Under the pieces are notes generated by a model. The model searched no databases, was not told where the DNA came from, and saw nothing but the letters and a program-made list of their open reading frames with translations. The translations under genes and the position numbers were made by a program. Source: Chroococcidiopsidaceae cyanobacterium YX2bin18 (lineage in GTDB: Bacteria; Cyanobacteriota; Cyanobacteriia; Cyanobacteriales; Chroococcidiopsidaceae). Taken from it: a DNA stretch of 63,928 nucleotides. The DNA lies in NCBI GenBank assembly GCA_030446505.1, contig JAUJND010000011.1, positions 1 to 63,928 on the forward strand, written 5' to 3'. Every line of letters begins with the position of its first letter. Position 1 is the stretch's first letter. Below are positions 48,915-60,335 of the stretch, in pieces.

Positions 48915-51562
48915 ATGTTTGCTCCTGCTCTAAACCAGCGCTTTCGGCAATGGTTACGCCCTAGTCGTGCAAGCGCGATCGCCTATGCAGTTCTGATTGG
49001 TTTGGTTGCGGCACTATCCGCCGTCTTGCTGAAAGTCGGAGCGGGATGGTTGGGTGCGTGGCGAGTCCATGCTTCTCAACTTTTCATACCCTGGCTTGTA
49101 CTACCAGCAGTCGGATTTTTGCTGGGTTTTCTCGCTGGCTTGCTGGTTGAGCAGTTAGCACCAGAAGCATCAGGTAGCGGCATTCCTCAAGTCAAGGCAA
49201 ACCTGGCTCAAGTGCCGATCCAACTCTCTTGGCGCATCGCCAGCGTCAAGTTAGTTGCGGCGATCCTAGCACTAGGTTCAGGACTAACTTTGGGGCGGCA
49301 AGGACCAACAGTCCATATAGGAGCTGCTCTAGCCGCTGGGATTAGTCGCTGGTTTCCACATCACCTGATCATCGACGACAGATGATTGCAGCCAGTGCTG
49401 GTGCTGGATTAGCAGATTGCTTTCAATGCCCCACTTGCAGGTGTTTTATTTGTCGTTGAAGAGCTACTACATGATGTATCCAGGCTAACAATGGGTACTG
49501 CTGCCATAATTGCCTCTTTATTGGCGCAGTTGTCTCGCGGGTGCTGGGGTCGTAACTTTACAAATCAACCCAGAGTTGACTGCCTACTCTAGTAGCTTTT
49601 CGGTTGCCGAACTTCCCTTCTTTCTGGTGTTGGGTCTCTTAGCAGGGTTGTTGGGTTCATTGTTTAATCACGGACTTATTGCCAGCCTGAAATTTTTACC
49701 GCCAATTACACATTAGGTTACCTGTACGGGTGGGTTAGCTGGGTTACCGTCTCCGGTGTTTTAATGGCACTGCTACCAGCTTCCTTTCGAGACAATACGG
49801 GTTTACGAGAGTTTTTGATTACTGGTAATGCTAGTTGGTACTTAGCAGCGATCGGCCTTTGTTGCTCAGTTTATCTCTTCTCTAATTGCCTTCGGCTCTG
49901 GAGCGCCGGGAGGGTTATTTGCTCCCAGTCTAATCCTAGGATCAGCGCTTGGCTACCTTGTGGGTGTAGGTAAGCACAACAACCGGAATCGGTTCGCCTA
50001 CTACATATGCCTTAACAGGAATGGGGCATTTTTCAGTGTGGTTTCCAAAGTGCCGATTACTGCTGATCGTGATTGTGTTTGAAATGACTACCGACTTTAA
50101 TTTAGTGCTGCCGTTAATGATTGGCTCGGTAACGGCATATCTAGTCGGTGAAAGTATCGCTCCTGGATCGCTGTATAACCGGATTTTGCAGTTAAATGGC
50201 GTCTTTACTTGGAAAAACAAACTGCCCCGCAGGACTATTAGCAGAACTAACAGCAAAAGACGTAATGCAGCCAAGAGTTGAAACTCTGGCAGCGCAGATG
50301 AGTGTGGATGAAGTGATGCAAGCGTTTTCTCGCTCTCATCATCGTGGTTTTCCAGTAGTAGACGATGGCAAGCTTGTGGGCATTGTCACCCAGACAGATT
50401 TGACTAAAATGCGCGAGGGTTACGCCAACGCTGGGGATACTCCCTTAAGCGAAATTATGACACCGCGACCTGTAACTGTCAGTCTACCTCAGCCTGGGTA
50501 ATGTTCTTTATCTGCTAGATCATTATCAACTCAGCCGCTTACCAGTAATTGCCGGACGCAAGCTAATTGGCATTATTACGCGAGCGGATATTATTCAGGC
50601 GGAAGCAGATAAACTGAATGGTAAAACTGGTCAAATCGGACCCCAACCAGAGCCTTCGTATGTAGTTTACCAAACGCAATCGCCGAGCGTAGGGCAAGGG
50701 CGGTTACTCGTGCCGCTGGCTAATCCCCATACAGCTGGATCGCTGTTACAGTTTGGCTGCTATTGCCCGCGATCGCCACTATGAACTGGAATGTCTGCAA
50801 GTGATTCTTGTCCCTCGCCACACTTCGCCTGCTGAGACACAGGTAAAGACTGCAAAAAGTCGTCGTCTGTTACGTCAAGCTGAAATTTTGGCACGGACGT
50901 GGCAAATTCCTATCCATACCCAAATTCGAGTTGCCCATGATCCGGCGCAGGCAATTTTGGAGATTATTAAAGAACGGCACATTGATTTAATTCTCATGGG
51001 TTGGAAAGGTAACACTATTACACCTGGTCGGATCTTTGGCAGTGTTGTAGATACAGTAATTCGACAGGCAACTTGTGATGTTGTGTTGTTGAAACTGGGT
51101 GAGGAGAAAGACAAAATCAAAAAAGACAGGAGAATTCTCTATTTCCCTACTCCTACTCCTCAGTTCAATCGCTGGCTAGTGCCGATGGCGGGTGGTCCTA
51201 ATTCTCAAGTTGTGATTCAACTTCTACCAGCTTTGGTAACTTTAGGCGATGCACCATCTATCCAGCTTTGCCAGGTTTTCCAGCCATCAGAGACCGCTGA
51301 CATCACGGTTTTGTCACAAGCTATGCGCTATCTACTGCGTCGCCGCAACTTCTCCGGTTCAGTAACTACTGCTCCAGTTCACGCTAGTTCTGTCTCAGAA
51401 GGTGTAATTAATTTGGTCAAAAAAAATCATTTCGATGTCGTTGTGCTAGGAGCGAGTCGTGAGGGACTACTTCAGCAGGCAATTAAAGGAAATATTCCGG
51501 CAGCGATCGCCAGCCGTGTAGAAAGTACTGTGATTCTTGTCCGTGGTGCTATTGGCAAATAA
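48915..51562 (+). pseudogene. ClC chloride channel/antiporter fused to CBS pair and Usp domain, many frameshifts
   Basis: Reconstructed as one protein of about 880 residues. ClC core: GSGIPQVKANL and GRQGPTVHIGAA in frame one. After a break near 49378 come IAASAGAGLA, FNAPLAGVLFVVEELLHDVS, FGSGAPGGLFAPSLILGSALG and ALTGMGAFFSVVSKVPITA, scattered over several frames. A CBS pair (LTAKDVMQPRVETLAAQMSV, then GKLVGIVTQTDLTKM and LIGIITRADI) follows. The C-terminal 270 residues (50753-51562) are universal-stress-protein-like, with an ATP-loop-like LMGWKGNTITPGRIFGSVVD. At least eight indels, most near G or C runs. Usp-fused ClC proteins are known in cyanobacteria. Confidence 0.82.
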
Positions 51563-51581
51563 AACTCTTGCCTGAATTAAT

Positions 51582-52485
51582 TAGACCTCTTGCAAAAGGG
51601 TAGGGATTTATGTCAGAGGTAGTGTAAAACCACTACCCATGCCAACCTACGAACAAATTAAACATCTCAAGCCTGCTCAATTTAGACGAGCCTGCGGTGT
51701 GCAACCTGAAACTTTTGAGCAAATGGTAAGTGTGATTACACAAGCCAGAGCCCATCAGTCACCAGGCAGACCAAGCAAGTTATCCATCGCTGACCAAGTC
51801 TTGCTTACCTTGGAATACTTACGGGAGTACCGCACCTATTTTCACATCGCTCAATCATGGGGAGTGAGTGAAGCGACAGTCTATCGCATTGTTCAGCGTA
51901 CGGAAACAGAGCTAATCCACTCACAACTGTTTCGCTTGCCAGGACGCAAGCAGCTTTTAGAGCCTGAGCATGAGTTAGTGATGGTTGTGGTGGATGTGGT
52001 CGAGCATCCGATTGAGCGTCCCCAAAAAAACAGCGAGCTTACTACTCCGGCAAGAAAAACGGCACACACTCAAGTCTCAAGTAGTGGTTAATCAGGCGAC
52101 GGGTCATATTATCTGTACGGCTCACGGCAAAGGTCGAGTCCATGATTTTCGACTATTCAAAGGCAGTGGTGTGCGAGTGCATCCACAACGGCAGTGTTTG
52201 GCTGACCGAGGTTATCAAGGCTTGGCAAAGCTGCATCCCAATAGTTGTATCCCCCACAAAAAGCGACCGAACACACCCTTGAGTGTTCAGCAGCGCCATG
52301 AGAATCGCCAGCTTGCCCAACTGCGGGTGGTGATTGAGCATGTCAACGGATATCTCAAGCGGTTTCGGATTCTGGCTGAACGTTATCGCAACCGACGCAG
52401 ACGCTTTGGCTTGCGCTTCAACCTAATTGCAGGCATCTATAATTACGAACTTGCTCGTTCTGCCTGACCTTTTGAAAGAACTCTA
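51582..52485 (+). mobile_element. IS5-family insertion sequence
   Basis: A single transposase locus flanked by imperfect inverted repeats: left AGACCTCTTGCAAAAGG and right (reverse complement) AGAGTTCTTTCAAAAGG, about 17 of 22 positions matching over the full arms. The insertion lies about 20 bases after the ClC-Usp stop codon. The flanks share TTA-like bases but I cannot fix the target duplication. Confidence 0.72.
51639..52467 (+). pseudogene. IS5-family transposase in two overlapping frames
   Basis: The first frame (from ATG 51639) carries the helix-turn-helix front (PSKLSIADQVLLTLEYLREY, then WGVSEATVYRIVQRTE) and the first catalytic Asp region VVVDVVEHPIERP. It crosses CCCCAAAAAAACAGC, where a minus-one shift gives PKKQRAYYSGKK. 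A further two-base surplus in an A run leads to the last frame, HTLKSQVVVNQATGHI, CLADRGYQGL (second Asp) and VVIEHVNGYLKRFRILAERYRNRRRR (DDE Glu region). The A AAA AAC heptamer is in register for programmed minus-one shifting, but the second indel means this copy as read is broken. Confidence 0.8.
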
Positions 52486-52620
52486 TTAAAGATAGTTCCC
52501 CCATTTTAAGGTGGGATAGGGGACAAGACTTCTAGCATCAGAGTGCGTAACTCCTGAAGGTGCGATCGCGTTCTAGCTCAAGCAACTTTCAACAATTGCT
52601 CAAAAGTCATATCCCTACCA

Positions 52621-54849
52621 CTACGGCACCTCAATTGGAATTAAACCATTCTCAGGCAGATAACTCTGGAAACGCCCTGCATCCGAGAGAATCAAAGTCA
52701 GTCGCAATGGATAATCGGGCGGAACCTGCAAATCTGCCCAGGGTACGGCTACCTCCAAGCAACGCTCAATAGCTACCTGGGAGCGACTAACACGAGGATG
52801 CCATTGAAGATGCTCTCCAGCCTCTTGAAACTGAACTGATTGAGTCAGCAAATTAATTTCTAGCTGATGATGAAACATATAGTTCATCGGCGGTGCATCC
52901 GGTAAATTCTCCAGAGGCATTGGGCTATTATGCATTGTCCGCTCAGGATAGAACCACAGCAAATTCAACTGGGGTGGGAAATCCCGACCTGGTTGTACAC
53001 CCGTCTGGAAGTCCAGCCGCAGATAAAAGTTCAGATGATCTACCCCATACCACAAACGCTGGATAGCACTGCTATTATGCATCGTTCCTCGCGCTCCGCC
53101 TACTTCCAGGCGACCCGCTTTGTCCCAATCTTGCTCATCACCCATCCCATTAATAACTGGATGAATAAAGCTTTGTGGTCGGTGGTCAGCTCGCATTTCA
53201 TGGGCTTCCACTGGTTGGTATAGATGAGGGGGAATTGGTTCATTCAATGCCTGGTAGATGCCACACAGGTGTTCCCGAAACAGCTGGTCAAAGATCGCAT
53301 CCTGATTTGAGGAGTGACCTTCACCAAACCACCAAAACCAGTCGGAACCCTCTGCTGCATATAGGGCTTCCCACGCTGCGGGATTATTTTCTTCAGTTGC
53401 CTCTGGATGATTGCCCAACACAGCCCTTGCCTCTGCCAAGAGATCCCAAGCGCGATTTTTAGCGGGGTCACCAATCCAAGTAGTGAAACTCCCATCTACC
53501 CAAGAACCGCTATGTAGTTTGTCAGATGGTAGTGTTGCTGTGGCTGGGAAAGAGTCGAGAAATTCAGAAACGGTTACGAGTTTGAGTTGGGTATGCTCGC
53601 TCAGGGTTTGATACAGGTTCTCCAGAAACGGCTTGCCATCTTCAGGATAAAACTCCCAGCAATTCTCGCCATCAAGAGCAATAGTAACTAACCAGGGTTG
53701 GTCTGGTTGACGCTGTTTTAAGGATTGGGCGATCGCTTCTAAATGCCCCACCAAATCAGCCGCCGCCCGCTTTGGCGGCATCGAGCCGTAGGTAAAGCCA
53801 ATTAAGTCTGATAAGCGGTGGTCTCTAAAAACTATTGCCAAATCACCGTGAGGCGTTTCCAGCCGATAAGGTTGATATAGTATCTCTGGTTCTAAGACAT
53901 TGCCAGCCCCATCCCGATGGAAAAAGTGCTTCAGCGTCCAACCCAACACAGCTTCATCTGAACAGATCCACTTAAATCCCTGTTGAGCAATGTAAGGTAA
54001 AACTTCAGGACTGACCGACTGTTCCGAAGGCCACAACCCACGCGGTTCCTGCCCAAAGCGATCTTGATATAAATCCCAGGCTTTTTGCAAGTGTCGGGGA
54101 ATATCTTCAGCCCACTGAAACCGCTGTGGCAAAGACATCTGAGGCACTGCCACTTGACCGGAATTAGTATCGGCTAGCAGCGGCATGATTGGGTGAGTAT
54201 AAGGCGTAGTTGTCACCTCTAATTGCCCCGCCAGCTGCATTTGCCGATGTTGAGGAATAATCCGGCTCAAAATTTGTCGCTGTTTGGTATAAATGCGCTG
54301 GCGATCGCTCAAACTAAAATCTCGACCCTGCTTTAACCACGCTGCTATTTCCGGGTCATCCCAAAACAGCGGATCAATCCAAGCTAAGTTATGCCAAGCT
54401 AGTAAGTCACTGTAATCTTGCAACTGCCAATTTTCTAAGCACCACGCTTGCCCCTGCTCCTGCCGTTGTTGGTACAGTTGAGCATAACGAGGATGAGGGT
54501 CAATCAGCGTATGGTGATTAGCATCAAAAAAATGTTCTACGATGAATTGCCGTTGTTTGCTATCCAACTGTTCTGTTGGAGTCAAACTCACTGCCAGATA
54601 CGGGTCAAATGCAGTGCCAGCAATGTAATCTTCAAGTTGCAATATTAGAGAGGGAACTAAATTTACCGTTTGATGCAACTTGGGATAACGCTCTAGGAGT
54701 AAGACTAAATCTAGGTAATCTTTCGTACCATGCAGTCGCACCCAAGGTAAGCGGTACTGACCAGGGGAAACAGACCCACTACTATCACGACTTTTGTATA
54801 GTGGCTGGTGCTGATGCCAGATAAAAGCAACGTAAAGGGGATGAGACAT
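52621..54849 (-). CDS. Glycoside hydrolase family 57 protein
   Basis: A 742-residue GH57 enzyme. Start MSHPLYVAFIWHQHQPLYKS contains the family's first signature HQHQP. GLWPSEQSVSPEV holds the nucleophile Glu, and TIALDGENCWEFY holds the acid/base Asp. The C-terminal 200 residues, with LNFYLRLDFQTG and EINLLTQSVQF, are a DUF1925/DUF1926-like beta domain seen in cyanobacterial alpha-amylase/4-alpha-glucanotransferase members. It probably acts on glycogen-derived glucans, which fits malQ 20 kb away. Intact over more than 2.2 kb while flanked by damaged genes. Confidence 0.93.
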   Translation of the reverse strand: MSHPLYVAFIWHQHQPLYKSRDSSGSVSPGQYRLPWVRLHGTKDYLDLVLLLERYPKLHQTVNLVPSLILQLEDYIAGTAFDPYLAVSLTPTEQLDSKQRQFIVEHFFDANHHTLIDPHPRYAQLYQQRQEQGQAWCLENWQLQDYSDLLAWHNLAWIDPLFWDDPEIAAWLKQGRDFSLSDRQRIYTKQRQILSRIIPQHRQMQLAGQLEVTTTPYTHPIMPLLADTNSGQVAVPQMSLPQRFQWAEDIPRHLQKAWDLYQDRFGQEPRGLWPSEQSVSPEVLPYIAQQGFKWICSDEAVLGWTLKHFFHRDGAGNVLEPEILYQPYRLETPHGDLAIVFRDHRLSDLIGFTYGSMPPKRAAADLVGHLEAIAQSLKQRQPDQPWLVTIALDGENCWEFYPEDGKPFLENLYQTLSEHTQLKLVTVSEFLDSFPATATLPSDKLHSGSWVDGSFTTWIGDPAKNRAWDLLAEARAVLGNHPEATEENNPAAWEALYAAEGSDWFWWFGEGHSSNQDAIFDQLFREHLCGIYQALNEPIPPHLYQPVEAHEMRADHRPQSFIHPVINGMGDEQDWDKAGRLEVGGARGTMHNSSAIQRLWYGVDHLNFYLRLDFQTGVQPGRDFPPQLNLLWFYPERTMHNSPMPLENLPDAPPMNYMFHHQLEINLLTQSVQFQEAGEHLQWHPRVSRSQVAIERCLEVAVPWADLQVPPDYPLRLTLILSDAGRFQSYLPENGLIPIEVP

Positions 54850-54907
54850 AAAATAGTTATGAGTTCTGAATTTTGACTTCTGAGTTAAGAGGATTTAATT
54901 CAAAACC

Positions 54908-54944
54908 CAACGGTCAGCCGGAGGAGGCTCCGGCTGCTGCGTTG
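54908..54944 (-). terminator. GC-rich hairpin between nfu and GH57 genes
   Basis: CAGCCGGAG and CTCCGGCTG form a nine-base GC-rich stem with a four-base loop. Outer CAACG / CGTTG extends it. It lies between two minus-strand genes, 30 bases after the nfu stop, and may be a terminator or a dispersed palindromic repeat. No clear U tract follows. Confidence 0.5.
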
Positions 54945-54974
54945 AGCAAGCCCAAAACTCACAACTTAAAACTA

Positions 54975-55205
54975 TTACATGACTTGTTCAACTTCAGCAA
55001 TTTCAGGAATCATTTCACGCAGTCGGCGCTCAATACCCATTCTCAGCGTCATCGTTGAACTGGGGCAGGAACCACAAGCGCCCTGAAGCCGTAACTTTAC
55101 AACCGGACCATCAAGCTCGACTAGCTCCACATTACCGCCATCGGAGATCAGGTAAGGACGCAATTCATCCAAAACTGTTTCCACGTTGTCGTTTGTAAGT
55201 TCCAT
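54975..55205 (-). CDS. nfu: Nfu-type iron-sulfur scaffold (NifU C-terminal domain)
   Basis: A 76-residue protein equal to the NifU C-terminal domain: [21 protein letters not shown], then [23 protein letters not shown] with the CxxC (CGSC) that binds a 4Fe-4S cluster. In cyanobacteria this protein is the main scaffold for photosystem I cluster delivery. Complete and of expected size. Stands alone on the minus strand. Confidence 0.94.
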   Translation of the reverse strand: MELTNDNVETVLDELRPYLISDGGNVELVELDGPVVKLRLQGACGSCPSSTMTLRMGIERRLREMIPEIAEVEQVM

Positions 55206-55301
55206 TATTTAAGACCTCTTTCACTTGCAAGATTTTTATGCGCTTAAGTCTATCCTAGAGCCTATTGCTGTTCGTATAAGGTGTAAGAAACCGACTTACA
55301 A

Positions 55302-55952
55302 TTAAACAGCTACTGGTTCAAGCAACAAAATATTAGAAAAATTGAACTCAGTTGTGGTACGTTCGCCATTTTCATATGAGCAGACAACTTGGTTGCTCAT
55401 CACGTAATAGTTGCCAACTTCCTGGAAGGAGTCATTAAAATTCAGAACTTTGGTGACTTCATTCGTTTGCGGATTGCGAAACACGACATCATAGCGTGTC
55501 GAAACATAGCCATTACCTGTGTCTAAGCTTTCTTGGGTATCAATAACAAAAGCCATTCGACCCATAACACGGCTTACTTGGCAAATCTCGGTTCCCCGAA
55601 TTTTGTAATTAGAACCCATCGCATCGCCCTTAACCAAGATTTCAACCGCGCCAGATTCGTCACTTTTGCCCAAGCTGAACTCATTTTTACCATGTGACTG
55701 GTCAAATCGCGATCGCTTGCGATGAGTTACAACATCGCGCAGCTGAGTATAAATGCTCTCTTGCACTTGTTCATCTTCTATCCCACTAACTTCCACACTC
55801 AGATCGCGGTTAATCCGAATTTTGCCGTTATATACTTCATCTCCCTGCTTGAGTTGCACATCAGCACTATAGCCAGGAAAGTTCTCGTCCCAGGTGTAAC
55901 GATTTTCGTAAGCAGCTCGGAATAAATCGCGGGCATTCATTTGCTCTATCAT
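55302..55952 (-). CDS. DUF3386 domain-containing protein
   Basis: A 216-residue soluble protein of the DUF3386 family found in cyanobacteria and plastids. It starts MIEQMNARDLFRAAYENRYTW, with the true start probably at the second Met (MNARDLF). The beta-rich body shows GYSADVQLKQGDEVYNGKI and GTEICQVSRVMGRMAFVI. Family function is unknown. No signal or membrane segment. Intact. Confidence 0.8.
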   Translation of the reverse strand: MIEQMNARDLFRAAYENRYTWDENFPGYSADVQLKQGDEVYNGKIRINRDLSVEVSGIEDEQVQESIYTQLRDVVTHRKRSRFDQSHGKNEFSLGKSDESGAVEILVKGDAMGSNYKIRGTEICQVSRVMGRMAFVIDTQESLDTGNGYVSTRYDVVFRNPQTNEVTKVLNFNDSFQEVGNYYVMSNQVVCSYENGERTTTEFNFSNILLLEPVAV

Positions 55953-56079
55953 GCAACCCTTCTGATTTCAACTTCTTTACAGTTTAGTCTACACAGCTTA
56001 ATCAGGAGTTGGGAGGAGTCATGTGAGAGTGCATCCTAGTTGGAGCATCTCCCGCAGAACTGACAAGAAAATACAATAG

Positions 56080-57828
56080 TTACATCTCAAACGAATCGTC
56101 TGTTGGGGCTGAAACCATCACGGGTTCTTGATACAGTGGCACAGTGAACGTGACTGTTGAACCAAGTCCTTCGCCCATGCTGTAAAAATTAACTGTACCT
56201 CCCATTGCCTCCACAAGCTTTTGGGAAATTGTCAGCCCTAAGCCAGTACCGCCGTATTGCCGGGTACGGGAGCCATCGACTTGACTGAACGATTGAAACA
56301 TTTTGTCTTGTTTGTCCAAAGAAACTCCGATACCAGTATCTGCTACCCGAACTTTGACTATGCCAGGGAACTCCTGGTTTTGAAACAAGAATTTTTTGCG
56401 AACTACATCAGCACTGATGGTTATGCCGCCTTCATGGGTAAATTTGAGCGCGTTACCAACTAGATTCAGCATCACTTGTAGCAGTCGTTGGTAATTACCG
56501 TATACAACAATTTCATCAGCAGTGTCAGGCATTTGAATGCCTAAGCTCAAGTTCTTCTGCTCAGCCTGGCTCGCCGTAAAATCTTCCATAGCAGTGAATA
56601 GTTCATCTAGCTTGACTTGTCCGAGTTCTAGCTCCATTTTGCCCGCTTCAATCTTGGCGATGTCCAAGATATCATTGATAATGTTGAGCAAGTGTAGGGC
56701 AGAGCGGTAAGCCTCCTCAATAAACTCATGTTGCTCTTCTGGGTCATCTGCCATGCCTTCTAAGATCAGCTTGAGGAATCCGAGCATTCCATTGAGGGGA
56801 GTGCGGAGTTCGTGGGAGGTATTTGCTAGAAACTCGCTTTTAAGGCGTGAGGCTTCTTCAGCTTGAAGACGCGCTTCTTCTAATTCTTGATAAAGGGTGG
56901 CATGAGCGATCGCGGTGCCGACTTGCTCTGCCAAATCCCGCACCATTTCAATTTCCGCTACTGTCCATTGGCAAAGACCAGTAGACCCGATTAGCTCAAC
57001 GCTGGGCTGAAGAATAATTAATGCATTCGGTTGGTCTTGATAGCAAGTAGCAACCACTACCAGCGACTGCTGCAATTTAGCAGGCTGTCCTTGGACTATA
57101 ATTGGTTCCAACGTCTCTAGCGCCTGGCAAAATGCCGGCTGATTTGCAATTGAGAGTTCTAGACCTAGCATTGGCTGGACAGGAACGGATGCGTACTCAG
57201 CTACTACCTGTACCTGTGGGCAATTAGGTTTGTAGGAACAGATGATGCAGTGGCTTGCGCCCAAAGCTTCTCCCAAACTATCGACAGTTTGTTGCCAAAT
57301 AATATTTAAATTTAAGGTGCGCCGAATATTCCGCGCAATTTTGGTCAGCAATTTCTTTGATTGACCCGAACGTACCATCATAGAATGGGCAACAGTTTCT
57401 GACTCTTGGAAGCTAACTATCGGTTCTTCTAGTGCTGACTCAAGTTGCAGTCCCATTACAAAAACAGTAGACTCAGTGCCATTTGACTGTAAAAATGGGG
57501 TAAAAATTAGCTCAAACTTAAAAAACTTTGCCTATAACAAAATAGACACTGGAATTTTTCAGGAACTAGAGTTCCTAGAATCCTTTGAAGCCGCTCTAGA
57601 TAGAGAACCGTTTCCACCGGACCAAACGTCTCACTGAGCAAGTCCTACTACTTGAGTGTGTGTCAAACCCTGCTGCTCAGCTTCCTGCCAATAAAAAGAT
57701 AGGTAACGACCCAATGAGTCCTGCGTAAAGACCAATGCCCCTAGTAGTGGCAATAAACTAGAAGGACTGGTAGCAATATCCACATTTGATCCAGAAAGCG
57801 GCAGTTGGGAATTAGCAGTGACATTCAT
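56080..57828 (-). pseudogene. PAS-GAF histidine kinase, two frameshifts near the N-terminus
   Basis: The start at 57828 gives MNVTANSQLPLSGSN and a PAS-like segment (LVFTQDSLGRYLSFYWQEAE). The frame stops at 57631 and resumes one frame over as ETFGPVETVLYLERLQRIL and LVPEKFQCLFCYRQ. It shifts again in a T run near 57520 into KFELIFTPFLQSNGTESTVF, after which 458 residues are clean. GAF domain (IIWQQTVDSLGEALGASHCI) follows, then HisKA with His in LANTSHELRTPLNG and HATPase (DTGIGVSLD, GGTGLGLTIS). No receiver attached. Reconstructed length is about 583 residues. Confidence 0.85.
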
Positions 57829-57965
57829 TACTCGCGTAACCTAGACAAACGACAAGCAAAGCTGGGAAAACAAGCTGCTTAGAGTTTGGCACAACATCAC
57901 TAATTTCGGGAATACGGAAATTACTGGCTTTCTAAAACCCCATGAATGACTAGTTATAGATTAAT

Positions 57966-58253
57966 TTAATCATTCCATTCACCACGAGGCGGTACAGGCG
58001 TTCGTCCAAGAGTGCGAGTTAGTTCATCATCCCGTTGCGTTTCACCCCGCAGCCACTGTCGAATAGCAACTTCAATTACTTTACTAGGCTCGTTCGTCAG
58101 GTGCTGGATTTGATCTAATAGTTCAGAATCCAGATGGATAGCAATTTCTACCTTGTCAGGATAAGCGTCGGAATCCATAGCATTCTCATTCATAAGTAGT
58201 AAAACATGATCAGTGTGGAGCAAAGAAATTTCATTAGTAATGTTGATAGGCAA
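57966..58253 (-). CDS. Possible ribbon-helix-helix small protein
   Basis: A 95-residue frame; the likely start is the ATG at 58193 (MNENAMDSDAYPDKV). VEIAIHLDSELLDQIQHLT is a strand plus helix, followed by EPSKVIEVAIRQWLRG as a second helix, a pattern seen in CopG-type antitoxins. The basic tail RTLGRTPVPPRGEW is unusual. No toxin partner is adjacent. Not firmly identified. Confidence 0.5.
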   Translation of the reverse strand: MPINITNEISLLHTDHVLLLMNENAMDSDAYPDKVEIAIHLDSELLDQIQHLTNEPSKVIEVAIRQWLRGETQRDDELTRTLGRTPVPPRGEWND

Positions 58254-58575
58254 CTCCGCCTGTGCAGCTGTTGTGTAAGTTGTTCTTGCTAGTATTTATT
58301 GTACGCTTTTGAGTAAGGAATGTAGAACAGACATGGACCTTCATCTTTGCTGTGGACCATTAGCTATCAGTCTTTAGTTTAATAATTTTAGGAAAAAGAG
58401 TAATAATTCCTAACTAATGGGTGATGTACTGCTCCTTGTGGGTAGCAAATCAAAAGCTGGTAGCTCAGTGAACGTTAACAGCTTTTAAGCCCCCGCCACG
58501 TCTTCGCTCAGAAAGCATTAAAATGCGTTAAGTATCTCAATCTCTTAACAATAGCTTGCTGCTAAATCAAAGAAT
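58254..58575. other. Spacer upstream of lepA
   Basis: About 320 bases with no recognisable gene or strong hairpin. The lepA promoter must lie here. Confidence 0.4.
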
Positions 58576-60335
58576 ATGACTGACGTTCCCGTCTCTCGCA
58601 TTCGGAACTTTTCTATTATTGCTCACATCGATCACGGGAAATCTACCCTGGCAGATCGCCTGTTGCAAACTACTGGCACAGTGGATGTGCGGCAGATGAA
58701 GGAACAGTTTTTGGACAACATGGATTTGGAACGGGAGCGCGGCATCACAATTAAGCTGCAAGCGGCGCGGATGAATTATCAGGCTAAGGATGGTCAGTCT
58801 TATGTTTTAAATTTAATTGATACGCCTGGTCATGTGGATTTTTCTTACGAAGTATCGCGATCGCTAGCTGCTTGTGAAGGTGCGCTTTTGGTAGTAGACG
58901 CATCCCAAGGTGTAGAAGCACAAACGCTGGCGAATGTCTACTTAGCATTAGAAAATAATTTAGAAATTATTCCAGTTTTAAATAAAATTGATCTACCAGG
59001 GGCAGAACCAGAGCGCGTAATTGGCGAGATTGAAGAAATCATTGGACTTGATTGCAGTGGGGCGATTTTAGCTTCGGCAAAAGAGGAATTGGGATTGACG
59101 AGATTTTAGAAGCGATTGTGTCTAGAGTGCCGCTGCCACAAGACACTGTGAGCGAACCGTTACGGGCATTGATTTTTGACAGCTACTACGACATCTACCG
59201 GGGAGTGATTGTTTATTTTCGGGTGATGGATGGCACAGTTAAAAAGAGGCGATCGCATTCGTCTGATGGCTTCGGTAAAGAATTTGAGATTGACGAATTA
59301 GGTGTTCTATCTCCCACCCAAAAGCAAGTCGAGGAACTCCATGCTGGGGAAGTAGGCTACGTGGCGGCGGCAATTAAAGCCGTAGCCGATGCCAGGGTGG
59401 GAGACACAATTACCTTAGCCGCCAAACCAGCCCGCGGCGTTGCCTGGTTACACAGAAGCCAAGCCGATGGTTTTTGTGGGATGTTTCCCATTGATGCCGG
59501 ATCAGTTTGAAGATTTGCGGGATGCCTTAGAAAAGCTGAAACTGAACGATGCAGCGCTACAGTATGAACCGGAAACTTCAAGCGCAATGGGGTTTGGCTT
59601 CCGTTGTGGATTCTTAGGGTTGCTGCACATGGAAATTGTGCAGGAGCGACTGGCGAGAATACAACCTGGATTTGATTATCACGGCTCCTTCAGTAGTGTA
59701 TCAAGTAACAACTGTCAAGGGACAAGTGCTGTATGTCGATAATCCCAGTCACTTACCGTCTCCTAATGAACGGGAAAAAATTGAAGAGCCTTATGTCAAA
59801 GTGGACATGATTACACCGGAAGCGTATGTCGGCACTTTGATGGAGTTGTGCCAAAATCGGCGGGGTGTTTTCAAGGATATGAAGTATCTTACTCAAGGGC
59901 GGACAACGCTGACATATGAGTTACCGCTGGCTGAAGTGGTGACGGACTTTTTGATCAACTCAAGTCGCGATCGCGCGGCTACGCCAGTATGGAATATCAT
60001 CTGATTGGCTACCGCGAGAATCCCTTGGTGCGGTTGGATATTATGATCAATAATGACCCTGTTGATTCTTTAGCGATGATTGTGCATCGGGATGATTGTG
60101 GCAGAAAACTCAAGGAACCGATTCAGGCGCCATCAATTCAAGGTGCCGATTCAAGCGACGATTGGTAGTACTAGTGAACATGGGACGGAAAGACGTGCCA
60201 GCTAAATGCTACGGCGGCGACATCAGCCGTAAGAAAAAGCTACTCCAGAAGCAGGCGAAAGGTAAAAAACGGATGAAATCTGTGGGTACGGCGTTCCCCA
60301 AAGGCATTTATGGCAGTGTTCCGCGCCATCAATTC
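58576..60335 (+). pseudogene. lepA: Elongation factor 4 (LepA), at least eight indels
   Basis: Back-translocating translational GTPase. G1 [16 protein letters not shown]2 [15 protein letters not shown]3 [16 protein letters not shown] and G4 NKIDLPGAE lie in a clean first frame. Further on: one G missing near 59083 (KEGIGIDEI); surplus A near 59247 and missing G near 59275, which together scramble KKGDRIRLMASGK; surplus C near 59430; missing G near 59479 and surplus G near 59500; two bases missing near 59657; one T missing near 59953. Beyond 60090 about 25 bases of HRDKAYYVGRAL are gone. The C-terminal [19 protein letters not shown] is followed by a scrambled end. The last 250 bases look genuinely rearranged. 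Confidence 0.9.
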
